Source of the DNA: Roridomyces roridus
Taxonomy: Eukaryota; Basidiomycota; Agaricomycetes; Agaricales; Mycenaceae
Length of the DNA stretch: 64,000 nt
Assembly (NCBI GenBank): GCA_029378245.1
Contig: JARKIF010000040.1
Coordinates: 1 to 64,000 of the forward strand
Direction of reading: 5' to 3'
How positions within the stretch are numbered: position 1 is the stretch's first letter; every line of letters begins with the position of its first letter. Below, piece by piece: positions 45,258-57,900 of the stretch. The notes under the pieces are model-generated. The model did not search any database. It worked only from the letters and a program-made list of their open reading frames with translations, and had not been told where the DNA came from. A program made the position numbers and the translations under genes.

Positions 45258-47504
45258 CTCGAATGGCCATTGACCGGGCTCATGGCCTGGTTGAGTCCGT
45301 AGCCACTGTTCTTGTGAACTTCATCGACCAAGTAGTTGTGCGTCCGATTCGAGGCAGGGTCATCGTGAGGCTTGAGCAGTGACGGTCAAAATCAAGAGGT
45401 CTCGGACTCTCGGTTCACACCACCGATCAATCGATCACGCCAAGCCACCGACAACGCCGACGCTAACGGCCTCTATCGGAATGGCTGCCGTCGTGCCCTG
45501 CGTCCGGAGCCGCTCATGTGCGAGGCTTATGCATCATCTTTGCGCCGTGCTCACGTCTGTTAGAAGACAGATTCTGAAGACTCGGATTGAGCTCCAGACG
45601 ATGCCACGGTGGGACGCCCGCCGACTGTCGCCGGCGCTGCTCTTGGGACTCGTCGAGTCCAGAGTGACCCCGACCTTTTCCCGCCGCCTGCCACTCTATT
45701 CTACCGGTTATTGGCGACGAGTCTCCCAGCCCTGGTGGCAAGGCAAAGCTGTACCTCCCAGCATTCCCCTCGACCACTGGACCATTGCCTTTGCTATTGG
45801 GGGAGCTTCATCCTCGGCCTTCTCGCTTCCAGCCTTTCCGTATCGCCTGTCGCCCCCTCATCGTTCGCGCTATGGCACCCATACATTCCTTCTCAAGACC
45901 ACGTCTTCGGAGCGCACCTCGACACTCATCGCAGGCTGAGGAGCTCTCCCGGCACAATTGGTCCATTGCGTACGTGCCACGTTTATCCCATTCTTCCCCG
46001 TTCCTCATCCCAGGATGTAACGTACTTAGAGTGCGCTTCATGCTCTGCGCGCCTTCACATCCTCCCCGATCTATCATCTGCGTCGCCCTGCGAGCAGGAT
46101 ATGTATGCAATACTCCCCTTGATCTTGCGGCGGCTTACCCATCGGCAGATCGCGCTCGTGGGCTACATGTACTACGACGGCCGCATCTACGGGGCTCATC
46201 CTTTCCCTCCCCACCTCATCTTGTTTCTCCGGGAAAGTGCGGAAGAGATTGTCACCCCCGACATCGATTCTTTCATCTTGGGAGATATCGGCACGCTCGC
46301 ATCTTCGCCGCTCGTCCCATCCGACGTTTTCCTCACCTCAGCTCGGATGCACATGAGTGCTACCGACTTATGCCCGTTGCTCCTCACGCTCGTGATCCTC
46401 TCACCTCCCTTACGATCATACATCGGGTCCGCAGTGGCTGTGGGCGTTTGCGGGTTGCGGGTTGCGGAAGACGCCACCATTCTTCTGGCCCTCGATTCTA
46501 CCTTCTTCCCTTCCTCCCTACACCTGCCATGGACGAGCCCCGGTGTATCTCTCGGCGCTTGCTAGTCTTCTTCGCTCCTCCTCTCCGATGATTGATGTAG
46601 CATCCTATGCTTCATCTCGTCCTTATCCGTGTACGGAGAGCAACTGCCGCCGACTGATGTCCGACCATCCTCCCTTCACCTCCTCCTCGCACGCAGCTCC
46701 TGCGTCGACCATATCACCTCCATATCCACACCCGCGACCTCACTAGACGCCAGCTTCGTATTCCCCGCGCTCGTGACGCTGATAGTCGAGCGCTCTGCTG
46801 CCTGCATCGTTCTGCCTCTCATATGCCTACACCTGGTATCGCATCACGGGCGTCTCTCGCTCGTCGCTTGTCGGATGGTCTTCTGCATGTGCTTTGTCCT
46901 GCGGAGTGCGGGAAGTGTCTAGTGCTCCGTAGACGCCTGTCCGTCTCGCGTGCGAGCGTAGCTGCGTACGGGTATCTGGATGCGAGCATAGCGTGCCGCA
47001 AAGCAGCAAGTCGGCGGGAACGGCCATGAGTTAATGGAAGGGGACTTGACCTGTGCCGTTCTGTAGTGCTGCGGGAGTCATGGACGTGTTTTACGAGCGT
47101 GGGTGAAGGTGGCTCGTATGTCCAGGAGTACGATCGTGAGCCGGCGGGATGGATACATTCTCCTTCCTTCGGTAGCACTACGACGTGTGCCGAGCAAGTG
47201 CGCGGCGGGGAGGGCTGCCCCAGGGAAAGTCGAGTGTGGTTTTGGGAGAACGCCGCGTCGAGACCGATGTATGATGAGACATTTATCTGGGTAGCTCAGC
47301 TTCCGCATCGACAGATATCACTAGTCACTGCCGATGTCAGAGCCGTCCATCATGGCGTTCCTGGTTTTTTTGTATGTTACCCGGGACCGCATTTATTTGT
47401 TCTCGCTTTCGCGACTTGACTTGTGACTCCCATCTTCTCCCGAGAACAAAAGTACGTGCTCGAAATGAGGCCTGGATGCGGGCCAATTATGTTACACCAC
47501 CAGA
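45258..47504 (+). other. Uncertain coding region; longest frame 45609-46565
   Basis: A 318-codon plus-strand frame (45609..46565) contains ILPLILRRLTHRQIALVGYM and FILGDIGTLASSPLVPSDVF and looks partly protein-like, but two other plus frames and one minus frame overlap it over long stretches. Without a motif I cannot say which, if any, is translated. The rest of the interval up to the F-box-like gene has only short frames. Confidence 0.3.
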
Positions 47505-48019
47505 ATGCGAAATTTTTCGCAGGAACTTACGGACCTCATCTTGGATCAAGTGGCCGAGCTAGACGACGACGACGAGGGTGTGCCGTCATCCATCGCAAGT
47601 TGCGGGTTCGTATGTCGAAGCTGGGCCCAGCAAAGTCGCCTCCATCTATTTGAAGCCATTGCCTTCCCTGGGTCCGACCTCGAGACTTTCGTCGACCTCG
47701 TCGAGACCTCTGCATTCCCTCTTCTCTCGATGGTCAAGAGCTTCGAATTGGATTTCAATGAAGAGCAGCGGTATCGGCGGGAGCATCTCACCAGGCTGCA
47801 GCAGTGTGTCAACTTGACCAGTGTTACGGTCACCATTCCATACGCAGAGTCGGAGGATCTCGACGACGAGTGCGTCTCCTACACCAGCTTCTTTGACAGG
47901 CACCTTCCCGCCATGGGGGCCCGATGCGGCTCTCTCACTTGCTTCGTCTTGAAGTCGCTTTTTGAGACGCATATCCCTCTGGACCTGCTCACAGGGATCT
48001 TGGCATCGGGTCTCCATAA

Positions 48020-51000
48020 ATTGCCGCGCTCCTGCCGCGGCGGTAAGTGCGGTAGCGGCGCGGCAGTCAGCGCGGTACTAAAATTTCCTACATGTGGTAT
48101 TCTTCTGAATAGACTCGTGGTTGGTGTTCCATAAGGCATTAAAGTTCAATTGGAGTACGAGACTTGTGTGAATCTCCAGTACTCTGCCTTGAATGAGCTT
48201 TGAAAAGTTGTATGCTTGTACTATCATTCTCAATGGGGCCATGATTGCTGTTGAACAAGGGTCTGTGGATAGTTCAAGTTCAAATGAAAGATGAAACATG
48301 TTTGATTACCCAAGTACTCGGCCTGGAATGAGTTTTGAAAGGTCTTGTTAAATCTGCCAAGTGCGGTACTCGCGGCACGGCGCGGTACTGCGCGCGGCGC
48401 GGCACTTGAAAAGTGCGGCAACATTTTTCTGCAACGCGGCAATTGCACCTAGTGCACCTACGGAAAGCTGACTAATGGACCTCGATGGTGCCATTAGAAG
48501 TTGTTTTGATGGGGCCTTAGAGGTCCTTGGCGGAGGCGGAGGGCAGTATGTAATGGCGTAGGGTTGTATTTTAGGCACATCCGACGCGTGTCGGATCCTC
48601 CGCTGGGCGGCTCGGGATCTCCGCCGGGAACTGGATGGTGCGCAGGCCTGCCCTGGGGCTACTTCACGCGTCCCTGACGCGTATTGCACGTGGAGTAGGG
48701 TGTGTGCAGCGAGTGCTGCAGCGGGAGAGCGTTGAGAGCGCGCTTTGGGCGGAATTTCGTGCTTAGGTTGGGTTGTACATTGGTCGTACACCAGCCGCTG
48801 GGACAGTTTGAAATGTTTATAAGGCAGGTTATCGTCTCCTGTGTTCAAATACTTCAAACTAGCAATTGAAAAAGGGCTGACCTTCTGCTATTTTCCGTAC
48901 CTGGACCACAGTTGATAGATATAGCAATATAGGCTGTCCCACTTGTCGTCGCACCCCCCCTGGATGAGACTGCCGTGAGCTACAGTGTTCAGTTGTACAC
49001 AGCGGGCCTACCTCTGCCACCTCCGCCGACTCTGCCGCCGCCTTTGAGTCCCGGGCAATACGGCGTGCACGGCGTGTAATGGGGGGTGCTGAGACGGACA
49101 CTTTATTGGCAGGAGTGGGAGGGTCACCTGGGGGCAGCCGAGTAATCTAGAAATTCAATGTTTGCCAATTCATACAATCATTGGGCTTTGTACAGATGTG
49201 TGGGATTGCAAACACATCGTAATAGAGTGCCCAGTGCCCACTGGGATGAGATTTAGCTTGAATAATTGGGTCTCAGCCAGAGAAGGCAGCAACCTGCGCA
49301 CCTCCGCGCGAGCACCTCCGCGAGAGGATGTAGTAGTACTATGCGGATAAACGCGACTGGATTGAATTCGAGAGCAGTCCATAGTATCTTGCAAGCGGGT
49401 TGAATTGAATTAGAGCGCAAACATGAAGCGGGAATGAAGGGAGCGGAGGTGCGAGGTGGCGGAGGTGGCGGTGGCAGAACTCTGTTCGCCCGGTTGAACA
49501 CTCATATTATTTTGCTGAATGGAGTACTTTGTCCTTTAGCATAGATTGAACGATTGCTTGGCTATTGACTGCCTCTGGTTGATATTTCAAACCAAGGGAA
49601 GTGCAATAGACACCTATTATTCCAAAAACACATAATCTCCACGCGTTGGTGGTGCTTCCCATGCTCCCGGGCTTAATCTCGGCATTTAGAGACACCTGAA
49701 AGGAAGAGGGGTGAATTCATAACCAAGAATTGATAGTTTCTGATATGTTCAAATATTCCGGAAGTTTGCATAAATGGCGGAAGTGTGCCTTGCGGGAGCA
49801 CAATACAGGATAGCAAGTTGTTCTTGGATTCAAAGAGATATCTGGATGGTATATGAGCTCCATTTGGCGCAGAGAATATATTTGGGGATCTAACAATAGA
49901 AGTTGACTACTTGAACACGAAATTGAACTGCGAACTTGTGTGCTTTCCGGTTGAAACAGTGCATTTAACTTGAATTCCGAAAACGAGCCTTGCAAATTAG
50001 ACAGGCTACCCCGGGCGGCCCTACTGATGTTATCGTCGCTTATTCCGAGGCCAAATACCTTTGAAAACGATCTTATCGAGTGAGATCAAGATGATCCTTG
50101 GTTTTATTCACCTGCTGATTGGCTGATCAAAGATCTGCGAGAAGGTCCGAGGCGGTGTGATTGACACCTCCGCCTTCTTTTCACCACCACCGCCGCGCGA
50201 GCATCGTCCTAAGTTAGCTGGAATAGACCCCCATGGCCATAAATTTACAACCAAATTCATCCTCAGTCTTCCACAAGTCTTGCATTGGACTCTATCTTGG
50301 CTCAAATGATCACCATTCCCGACACCTCTACCAGATCCCGACCACCATCATGTCTCACCTGGGGCATTGTGCGACCCTTCAGGCAACGCTACTCGGGCGC
50401 GGCCTCGAATTTACTGGGAGCATTACAACTTCAAATTCCATCCACTCCGAGTCCTCCCGGCGACTACGGGCATGAAAGCCTTGTCGACCAAGTACTGTGG
50501 TCTGGAAACACCAGCTCTCCTTTATCTCATTGACTACGGGCCACACTCTTAGCCTTCGGGCTCAGGCTGTGTGCATGCATGTTCTGGTGTCTACGCCGCG
50601 CGACATCGTACCACCGCCTCTCGATGCGCTGGCTGGCTGGACATCCTCTCTCGGGCAGGGGATCCGATGTCTCACTCCGCCCCTGAGTATAGACCCTATT
50701 TCAGCACAACATCACGACCACCGGACCCCTATTGGCGCAAAGACGGTAAACCCCATGACGGACCCGCTGCGATCCAGGGCTGGGGAGTGACGGTGCACTG
50801 TTCGCTGACCACGCTACCAATAACGCCGATGTGTCAAGCCAGGACGGGTCACCCACGAAATTGGGCCCATGGCGGTACGGGCTGAGGTAAGGCGGCGACA
50901 GTTTGCTAGCCTTGTCGCGAGCACGCTACAATTGATTTCTGCGGCTGCGGTGGCAGCATACTGTATTATCCTTGTTTTTTACCCGTCTTCCTGGTTGCTT

Positions 51001-52333
51001 CGCGCGACGAGTGCCTTTGCCGCGCTCTGCTCTCAACGTTGGGACCTGGTTGATTGTCTCTGTAGGCGTACTTGGAGGCTGGTGTACGTAGGCTACAGGG
51101 GGGCTGTTGTTCCTGAATGGGACCGCTCAGCCTTGAAATCTACTCTCTCTCTCTCTCTCTCTCTCTCTGCCACCTCCGCCTCCGCTGCACCTTTGGATCA
51201 CCTACCTTCCGTGACCAGACTTGGTTCTTTCCCCAGCATCGAACCCGCGGCCAGTAAATACAGTAAATTCGCTCTGTCCGGCTCACGGGTGGTACTGAAG
51301 AAGGTTCAGAGATCAAATGGATCGGCACATTGTCGGCGCGCGTGGCGGAGGTACGTCAATACCCACTGACTATTTGCAACCTGGAATATCTGACTGTTCA
51401 CTCACATCCATGTTAGACAGGAACCAAGGTAAAAGTAGCTGAACAATGTAACCACCGGTCGATGACATTCTACGCCGTGATTCCTGTTGTGAAACCACCC
51501 TGCTTAGGCTTTGCCTTCCCCCCCCCTTCAGACTCAAACACTCAACCTTTACGAGTAGTGCGTGCACTGTGGTTCATGCAACCGGATACTGTACCTCTGC
51601 CACCTCTGCAAGCGGGCGGAGGTTCCGCCACAGGCCGAAACCACCCTCCCGCCGCCCTTCTACTAGTACTACTGCACTGACAGCTGTGGAGTCAGCTCCA
51701 CTCCCCGTGAGTACGTGTGTGTACGGCATGCGCTGAGGCCTCAATTCCGGCTGTATGCTACCCCCGCATGCGTAGATCCCGCCGCACATCAAAACTGCTT
51801 TCCACTCGCCCTCCCGCCGCCTTCTATGCAGCGCCCGGCGGCCCGACTCATACTCTAACGAGTGCGATGCATGGCATGCACAGTGACCCCAATTCCACCA
51901 TGCATACTACCCCTGCTTGCAGGCGGAGGTCCCGAAAACCACCCTCTCGCTTGGCTACCGCTCTCCTCCCATTGCACTCGACTTGCTGCTCGCACAACAG
52001 GTGTTCCCGACACGTACCATGCCCCAAGGCAGGCCCAGACAATGTTCCTGCCCATGGTGGTGGTCCCAGAGCGCCCCGCGGAGGTTCCGATGCATGGCAG
52101 ATGCACCCCAAAATAGCGCCCTGCGCCATCACCGCCATTACATACCTCCGCCGGGGACCTCTAAGGCCCCATCAAAACAACATCTAATGGGACCTTCGAG
52201 GTCCATTAGTCAGCAATCCGGAGGTACACTAGGTGGGCAATTGCGCAGCGCGGCACTGCAGCGCGGTAATGGCGCGGTAGTGACATTGCGGTGGTGTGAC
52301 AACCGCCGCGGCAGTGGCGGTAGTCAGCTTCAA
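48020..52333. mobile_element. About 4.3-kb inverted-repeat element, GC-rich ends
   Basis: Long diverged terminal inverted repeats delimit the element. TGCCGCGGCGGT occurs close to both outer edges in opposite orientation. Farther in, GACTAATGGACCTCGATGGT (48471-48490) pairs inverted with sequence near 52190-52210, and the match continues through TTGTTTTGATGGGGCCTTAG and GCCTGCCCTGGGGC. On the left, about 265 bp (48085-48350) with two diverged 134-bp repeats appears inserted into the TIR. The flanks CTCCATAA/CTTCAAAA resemble a decayed 8-bp duplication (6 of 8), so hAT is possible. The interior has CGGAGGT-rich blocks (49.0-49.5, 51.6-52.1 kb), a CT microsatellite and no recognisable transposase. 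Confidence 0.65.
51143..51168. repeat. CT dinucleotide microsatellite
   Basis: Thirteen CT units in a row lie within the 4.3-kb element. Confidence 0.95.
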
Positions 52334-53248
52334 AATCACGGACGAAATATACATCTTATCCGAGGATGACGACGATGAGGAGGAGACGCTCTCGCAGTCC
52401 TTCCCGGAGAATTTGCACACTTTGAATCTTAGCGGGGTCCATTCGCACGTTCACAGATTTCTCCGTTGGCTTGTGTCGCTTCCGACCGTCCCCGTTATCA
52501 AGTCTCTGGAGGCCTCCCCGTTCGACGACCTTGGGTGGGCGTCTTTGAGTGCCTACTCTGAACACACGGGACAGGGTCTCGAGCGCTTACACCTTCGTTC
52601 TGCCGCTGATGGTGAGATTCCCCTCCTCGAACAAGTATCCATTTCCTGATGCAATACAGAACCACCCCAAATCCTCCGCCACGCCAGTGTGCTCCACGAC
52701 CTTCGTGTGGAGTGTGTCGTCGCGGCACACCTCTCACCCATCTTGTCCACCATCGCTTCGCAGAATTTGCAAAACCTCGAAGTGTAAGGTAGCCGACATG
52801 CACGCACGGTAAACCTGTCAAGTGGCTGTGAGAGTAGTTCTAAATAAGGAAGGTTTCGATTTCCTCTCGACTTTTGGGCGAGTTCAGGTGTAGAATACTT
52901 GTATTTGCTACTTAGCTCACTAAGAAAGCTTAGAACTACATCCAGGAACATTGTCGTGTGCCAGACGAACGGGAATAAGCACATCGGAGAACTTTCCCGT
53001 GTCACGTGTCGGAAAAACGTGATTTCGCTTATAATGGCCTGTGACAATTATTTGATTATCATAGTGTATAATTGTTACATAATTGTCACACTCCTTCTAT
53101 AATAGTCACCGGGCCAATCATAATTGATCATAATCAAAAGCACGCCAAAACGGCTTGGCGGCATGGTAGTCTAGAAACAAGTGATACAAACATGACGACT
53201 ACATGGAAATCTCGACCTCATTGGCCATACACTCTGTCCCTGGCATCC

Positions 53249-53779
53249 CTAGCGTGATTGAAGCTCCGCCAATGAGCACTGCAGTCCCGGCGACGTGCGA
53301 AAAACCGCTCTGTACTCGTAAAGACCGGCGGCCTCCTCTGCTGAGGGACGGTCAGGATCAAATGGCCAAAACGGTGGGTAGTTTTCGAGTTGACGCTCTG
53401 AGAGCGAGGCCCTGGAAGAGATTTGAGACGGCAAATGGAGGGAGACAGTGCACACTTGCCTGATATCGGAGTGCATCTTGACCACATAGTGACAATACTC
53501 TGCCAACCGTAGGTAGGCGCGAACCAAGGTGGTGTATTCTTCGGCAGAGCGCATGTTGGACTGAATGAGATGAGCAAAAGCAGGATTGCCAGAGCAGATG
53601 AGCTCCTGAGAGGTTGCATTCGTGATAATGGCGAGGTTCTGGAAGTCGCTCAACGGCTTTGCTGAAGAAGAGGACAAATGGGAACGCACCTCAGCGTGTT
53701 TGGGGTATGGAGGCGGGTCGGCAGGTGCGAGGTTATCGGTCGTGAGCGGGTGTGTGTGTGAGGTGGCCGCGTCAGACAT
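53249..53779 (-). CDS. Hypothetical protein inside the TIR element
   Basis: A 176-codon minus-strand frame starts MSDAATSHTHPLTTDNLAPA and contains FQNLAIITNATSQELICSGN, MRSAEEYTTLVRAYLRLAEY and CHYVVKMHSDIR. The first 110 codons look like real helical protein. After SDIR the composition changes, and a CAG/GCAAGT junction suggests a non-coding tail or a GC-AG intron. It is divergent from the adenylate-forming relic, with about 100-300 bp between. No family recognised; it may be captured host sequence. Confidence 0.4.
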   Translation of the reverse strand: MSDAATSHTHPLTTDNLAPADPPPYPKHAEVRSHLSSSSAKPLSDFQNLAIITNATSQELICSGNPAFAHLIQSNMRSAEEYTTLVRAYLRLAEYCHYVVKMHSDIRQVCTVSLHLPSQISSRASLSERQLENYPPFWPFDPDRPSAEEAAGLYEYRAVFRTSPGLQCSLAELQSR

Positions 53780-54120
53780 GGTGGTTGTGGTTGGAGCTGG
53801 TTTGTTTGTTGACGAGTCACGTCACGCACTACCGGAATAGCGCGTCGGTCACAATGTTCACCAGCACACCTTGCCCTCGACGCTATGTTCAAGCTTTTCA
53901 ACACGACAACGGCCCAGAACATCGACTCAGGTGCGCGTCCCCCTCCTCCTTCACTATTGTTTTCTGACGAGTGATGCGCTCTAGCTGAGAATACCGCACA
54001 GCCACAACCTCCTTCTCCTTCCACCCACGATAGCCACCGCGTCGATCTCCTCAGAACTAGGAATCCTCTGGGTACACAACCTCCAATCATCCACTTTGAC
54101 CCGTGTCTAACTATTTTCAG

Positions 54121-56176
54121 TCGATTCAGCTTGTCTTGCGCCCTCCACTCGAATCGTCATCCTGTCCGATGCGGACAATCCACCTACTTATTTCAATCGA
54201 TATGACATCTCTCGCCGACTCTTTCAAACGACATTGCGACTGGGACTCAGAGCTCTTGGTCCTTTGGGGGACGCTGTGCGAGGGAAGCGAAGCTTGCTGA
54301 TGTATGATGTGGCATACACGAGGTGCGTCGCTGACGCCTAGGTCCCGTCTCCTTTCACTCACAGGAGCCAGAATCGCACGTTTCACGTCCGTGTCGGTCT
54401 CGCTTGATGCCTGAATACGATCCAGGCACACAATGTGCAGTTTCCGTCCTCACAAGACGCCCTTGGTGAGTACACGTCTTTACTACATAGTCTTGCCCCT
54501 CGTCCTTCCATCTGCGGCCCGACTCCCACAACAGAGCAGGGCCCTCATCCCCTATACTCCTTCCTCCCTTCGCCGGCCGTTCCTAGCTGTTTTTTAACAT
54601 CTTCCAGGTCCCACGTCAACGCGTCACCGTTCCTTGCGTCAAGCCGCATTGAAGCTGCCCATCACATCCATGGTAAATATCCATCCATCGCTCCTCCCCC
54701 CATGCGCCCCGTAAATCGCCGGCAAGAGACTCGCCCTCCGGGACTCCCAAGCCGCATCTGCGTGCTTTTCTCCCCCCTCCGATACATGCCTCGAAACCTA
54801 CACTAATGTTTCCCGCCCAGACATAGCTCCGAGGACCGATATCGCGCCCGCGGGCGCTCTCAATCTGGGTGCTAGCCGCCTTGCCCCGTCCCCTCTCCGT
54901 ACTCTAGCGCTCGAGGAAGTTTACCTTACCTCTCGCACACCCCTCGGTCAACACTCACCATCACCCCATTTGATCTTGCATGTATCTCTTCACCTCTTCG
55001 GCATCTTCTGCAGAGAACTTGAAGGTACCCGTCTGAATACCATCCTCACGGTATTATCTCATTGATATTTCATTTAGGCCGTACCCCTCACGCCCAAGTT
55101 AATCCTCAGCAATTGCCAGTCCAAGCTCGCCTGGTGGCGTGAGATTCAACCTACCGCCACTCTCGACGGCACCCGAGTTCTTGGTTGGGCACCTTGGTCA
55201 CACGTCCTCTCCCACATGCAGGTGCGTTGATCATCTCCTTCCTTCGGCTCCATCCTGATTCTTTCGTCCGCAGGACATCGGCACTGCTACGTTCCTCACC
55301 GCCGGTTGCTACGTCTTCGCCTCCGTGCCATCCTCTTACCAGGCGCAGCAAGCCCGGACCGACCTCACAACGCGTGTCATAGACGGTGTCCTCAACAAGA
55401 AGGTCACCGCGCTCGCAGCCTTGCCGTTCGTTATCAGCGGGATGAAAGACGAATGCGAGGGAGGCTGCACCGCCCTCATTCATGCTCTCCGTGGTATGAC
55501 CATGCTCGAATGCGGTGGGGCTTCACTCGACCCTGCCGTTGCTGAGTGGGCTGAAAGCAGCGGTGTGCCACTCATGGTCGGGATCGGTATGACTGAGACA
55601 GGTGGTGCAATCTTTGTTGGGCGAGCGAAGGAGTCGCTTCATGGATTCTCTCAAGGCGCGCTTATTGCGGGTGCCAAATTGTCGCTTGACGCTTGCGAGG
55701 GTGCGGTTGGTATGTTCTCTTCCCTCTTCCGTTTCGTGCCCTTCTAATTACGGCGATATCAGAGGGAGAGCTCGTCGTGAAGAGCAAGCTTCTTCCACAC
55801 GGCTATATTGGTTACAACGATGGTTCGTTCTCAGTAGACTCCCAGGGCTGGGTCACGTTCAAAACCCGAGACCGCTACCGTGTGCAAGATTCCAAGTTCC
55901 TCTGGCTCGGAAGGGCCACAGATTATATCCAGGCATGTCGGGTTTCTCAATTTGAATGCAAATACAACTCACTGTGCCTCAGATGACGAGCGGCGAATCT
56001 CTCGATCCCCGTCCCATCGAAAAAATGTTGCGGTCGGCCGCACTCATCTCCGACGCCTGCATCATTGGCGACACCTTCCTCCGTGGTGCCTCTACGGCCG
56101 TCTGCGCTATCGTTGAGCTGTCGGACGAGGCCAAGCGCCTTGATACCGCATCGAAGATGAAAGAGCATCACGTTTA
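54121..56176 (+). pseudogene. Adenylate-forming (ANL/NRPS-like) enzyme relic
   Basis: Exons from 55081 to 56176 match AMP-binding enzymes: LILSNCQSKLAWWREIQPTA, VLGWAPWSHVLSHMQ, a GTGCGT...CAG intron, TATFLTAGCYVFASVPSSYQ, TALAALPFVISGMKDE, MLECGGASLDP, VGIGMTETGGAIF, intron, GELVVKSKLLPHGYIG and GSFSVDSQGWVTFKTRDRY. A further intron with a GC donor leads to MTSGESLDPRP and IIGDTFLRGASTAVCAIVEL. Earlier exon-like sequence (IVILSDADNPPTYFNRYDIS, from 54121) may be its N-terminus. These enzymes activate carboxylic acids as adenylates (family knowledge). The C-terminal lid is missing (stop at 56176) and the usual TGD-like motif reads TRD, so it is likely inactive. It lies within the 5.55-kb TIR element. 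Confidence 0.75.
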
Positions 56177-56795
56177 GAGCGAGAGGCAAAGAAGGCCACG
56201 GCGCGCAGTGCAGCCTTCCAAATGCAGAAGAAGGCTCTCTATGCCTCGGCGCGCAAGTCAGCGAACAACTTGGCTTGCAACGGGACCGCTGCCCTGTAAC
56301 TTTTGATGGCTTCGACGTCGTTGTGCCTGACCATCCTCCAGTGAAGCCGGCTAGGCCACGTTGATTGCCCTCAAGGCGCAAGAGACATCTGCGGAACAGT
56401 TCAGCAACCGCATCGCTCCTCAATGGGATGGTGTTGCGCATTCGACCAAGGCACTTCTCTTGCTTCACTCCGCTGGCTTCGAAGAGCTTTATCCTCGTCG
56501 TGCAAATGAAATGGATAACGCGGTTCAAATGCGTACGTACCCCATTACTGTTCGCAAACTCCGCCCCTCACCGTGGTCCTCAGTGAGGACGAATCCCATT
56601 ACCAGAAGAGAAGTGTTGGAACGGCGCGAGGAAGAGGCCAATGCCCAGTTGCATCAGAACATGATAGACCAAGTGGTACGCGGTAAAGCTCATTCTACCC
56701 CATGGGACAAGTCTGACTGCAAGGACAGAGAGCTGCCGAAGCAACCGAGTAAATCAAACACTGGAAGAAAATTGTATGCTGTTTCTCTAGTGTAA
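56177..56795 (+). pseudogene. Coding relic next to the adenylation fragment
   Basis: Peptide-like stretches in more than one frame read KKALYASARKSANNLACNGT, then in another frame CPVTFDGFDVVVPDHPPVKP, then FSNRIAPQWDGVAHSTKALL and LHSAGFEELYPRRANEMDNA. These look like one broken protein. The family is not recognised. The last frame ends with a stop at 56795. Confidence 0.45.
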
Positions 56796-57335
56796 TACAA
56801 TACATACAATATCCCGTCATGAACCCTACTGGCCGGACTGCTTAGTTGTGTGCTCCTTCTTAAGGCACGAACACTCTCTCTACAGCAGTCCTTGCCCTCT
56901 GAGGCGCCCTTTTGTTCTTCGGGATGCAGGTTCAAGTATTCCGATGAGAAAACACGAAACATGATGTTCCACCGCCGCATCGTGGGCATATGGAGTGCAG
57001 ACACGTCGTTTCGAGCTGAATTCCAAACGGAAGGGAAAGGTGAGGTAATTAAATGCAGAACGTCGACGCTCTTGCACAAGAACGGCACATGGTCGTCTCT
57101 CCTCGTCTCCGTACGCAAACGCGCCGCTCTCGCCGAGCCGTTGCTCTACCGACGATGCCCGTAGATGTGGAGGTGTCGTCTGTCACCAGGGAGGAGACAT
57201 GTGGAAGGGAACACCGCCCAGGAAAACTGTCAGTAAGAAAATTGGGAGCGCATTGCCTAGGGAAGTTCTGGGCGGTTGTGGTGGGGCAAGGCGGTGGTCC
57301 ACTAATACACAGTGGAGTAAATGAATGCAAAAGAG

Positions 57336-57719
57336 TCAATAGAAACGCACCAATGGCTTGCGAGCTCTCCGCTCAGCCTCTGAGACCTCATCACAAGCTC
57401 CTTGCATGATACCTCTGCATTGGTGGGCGCGGTTGATTTTCTGAGAGGATGAGCAGTGTGTAGTAGGTGGTACAAACTTGGCTAGGCGCACGTCAAGCGC
57501 ATGTACAACGTCCGTCGCAGCCGCAGTGCAGAACTGCTTGCCTGTCATGAGGTTCTTGTTGCTGTTGGTTTCCCGCCGGGTAGGTGAAGACGTGTTGGTG
57601 CAGGCGATGGTGGAGGAAGAAGAGTGTTTGTGGGAACAAGGTGGCAAGTCTGGCATCTTTCGCAGGCTTTCTTTGATGTCCGGTGTCACAACGGGCTGGA
57701 GTTGCAGCGAAGAGAACAT
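57336..57719 (-). CDS. Weak hypothetical frame
   Basis: A 127-codon minus-strand frame is rich in S, T and basic residues (MFSSLQLQPVVTPDIKESLR). It has no motif and lies between the relics and the MITE. It may be chance. Confidence 0.2.
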   Translation of the reverse strand: MFSSLQLQPVVTPDIKESLRKMPDLPPCSHKHSSSSTIACTNTSSPTRRETNSNKNLMTGKQFCTAAATDVVHALDVRLAKFVPPTTHCSSSQKINRAHQCRGIMQGACDEVSEAERRARKPLVRFY

Positions 57720-57750
57720 GAGGGTCTGAGGACCGTAGAGGACACAGCTA

Positions 57751-57900
57751 CTGTACTATTTCAACCGTAAGTTCAGTCACACGTCACAGCCAACCTTTTT
57801 TGATGTGTGCAAAAATCGCCATAATTCAAAAGAAAATTTTTCGGCCTTCTCGGTCGAAAAATTACATAATTTTGATGAACTTACGGTGGAAATAGTACAG
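57751..57900. mobile_element. Mariner-like MITE (TA, CTGTACT TIR), 150 bp
   Basis: A 25-bp terminal inverted repeat beginning CTGTACTATTTCAACCGTAA has one mismatch and is flanked by TA on both sides (57749-57750, 57901-57902). The centre folds as AATTTTTCG...CGAAAAATT. It shares the CTGTACYATTTC start with the element at 45014 and is nested in the 5.55-kb element. Confidence 0.85.
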
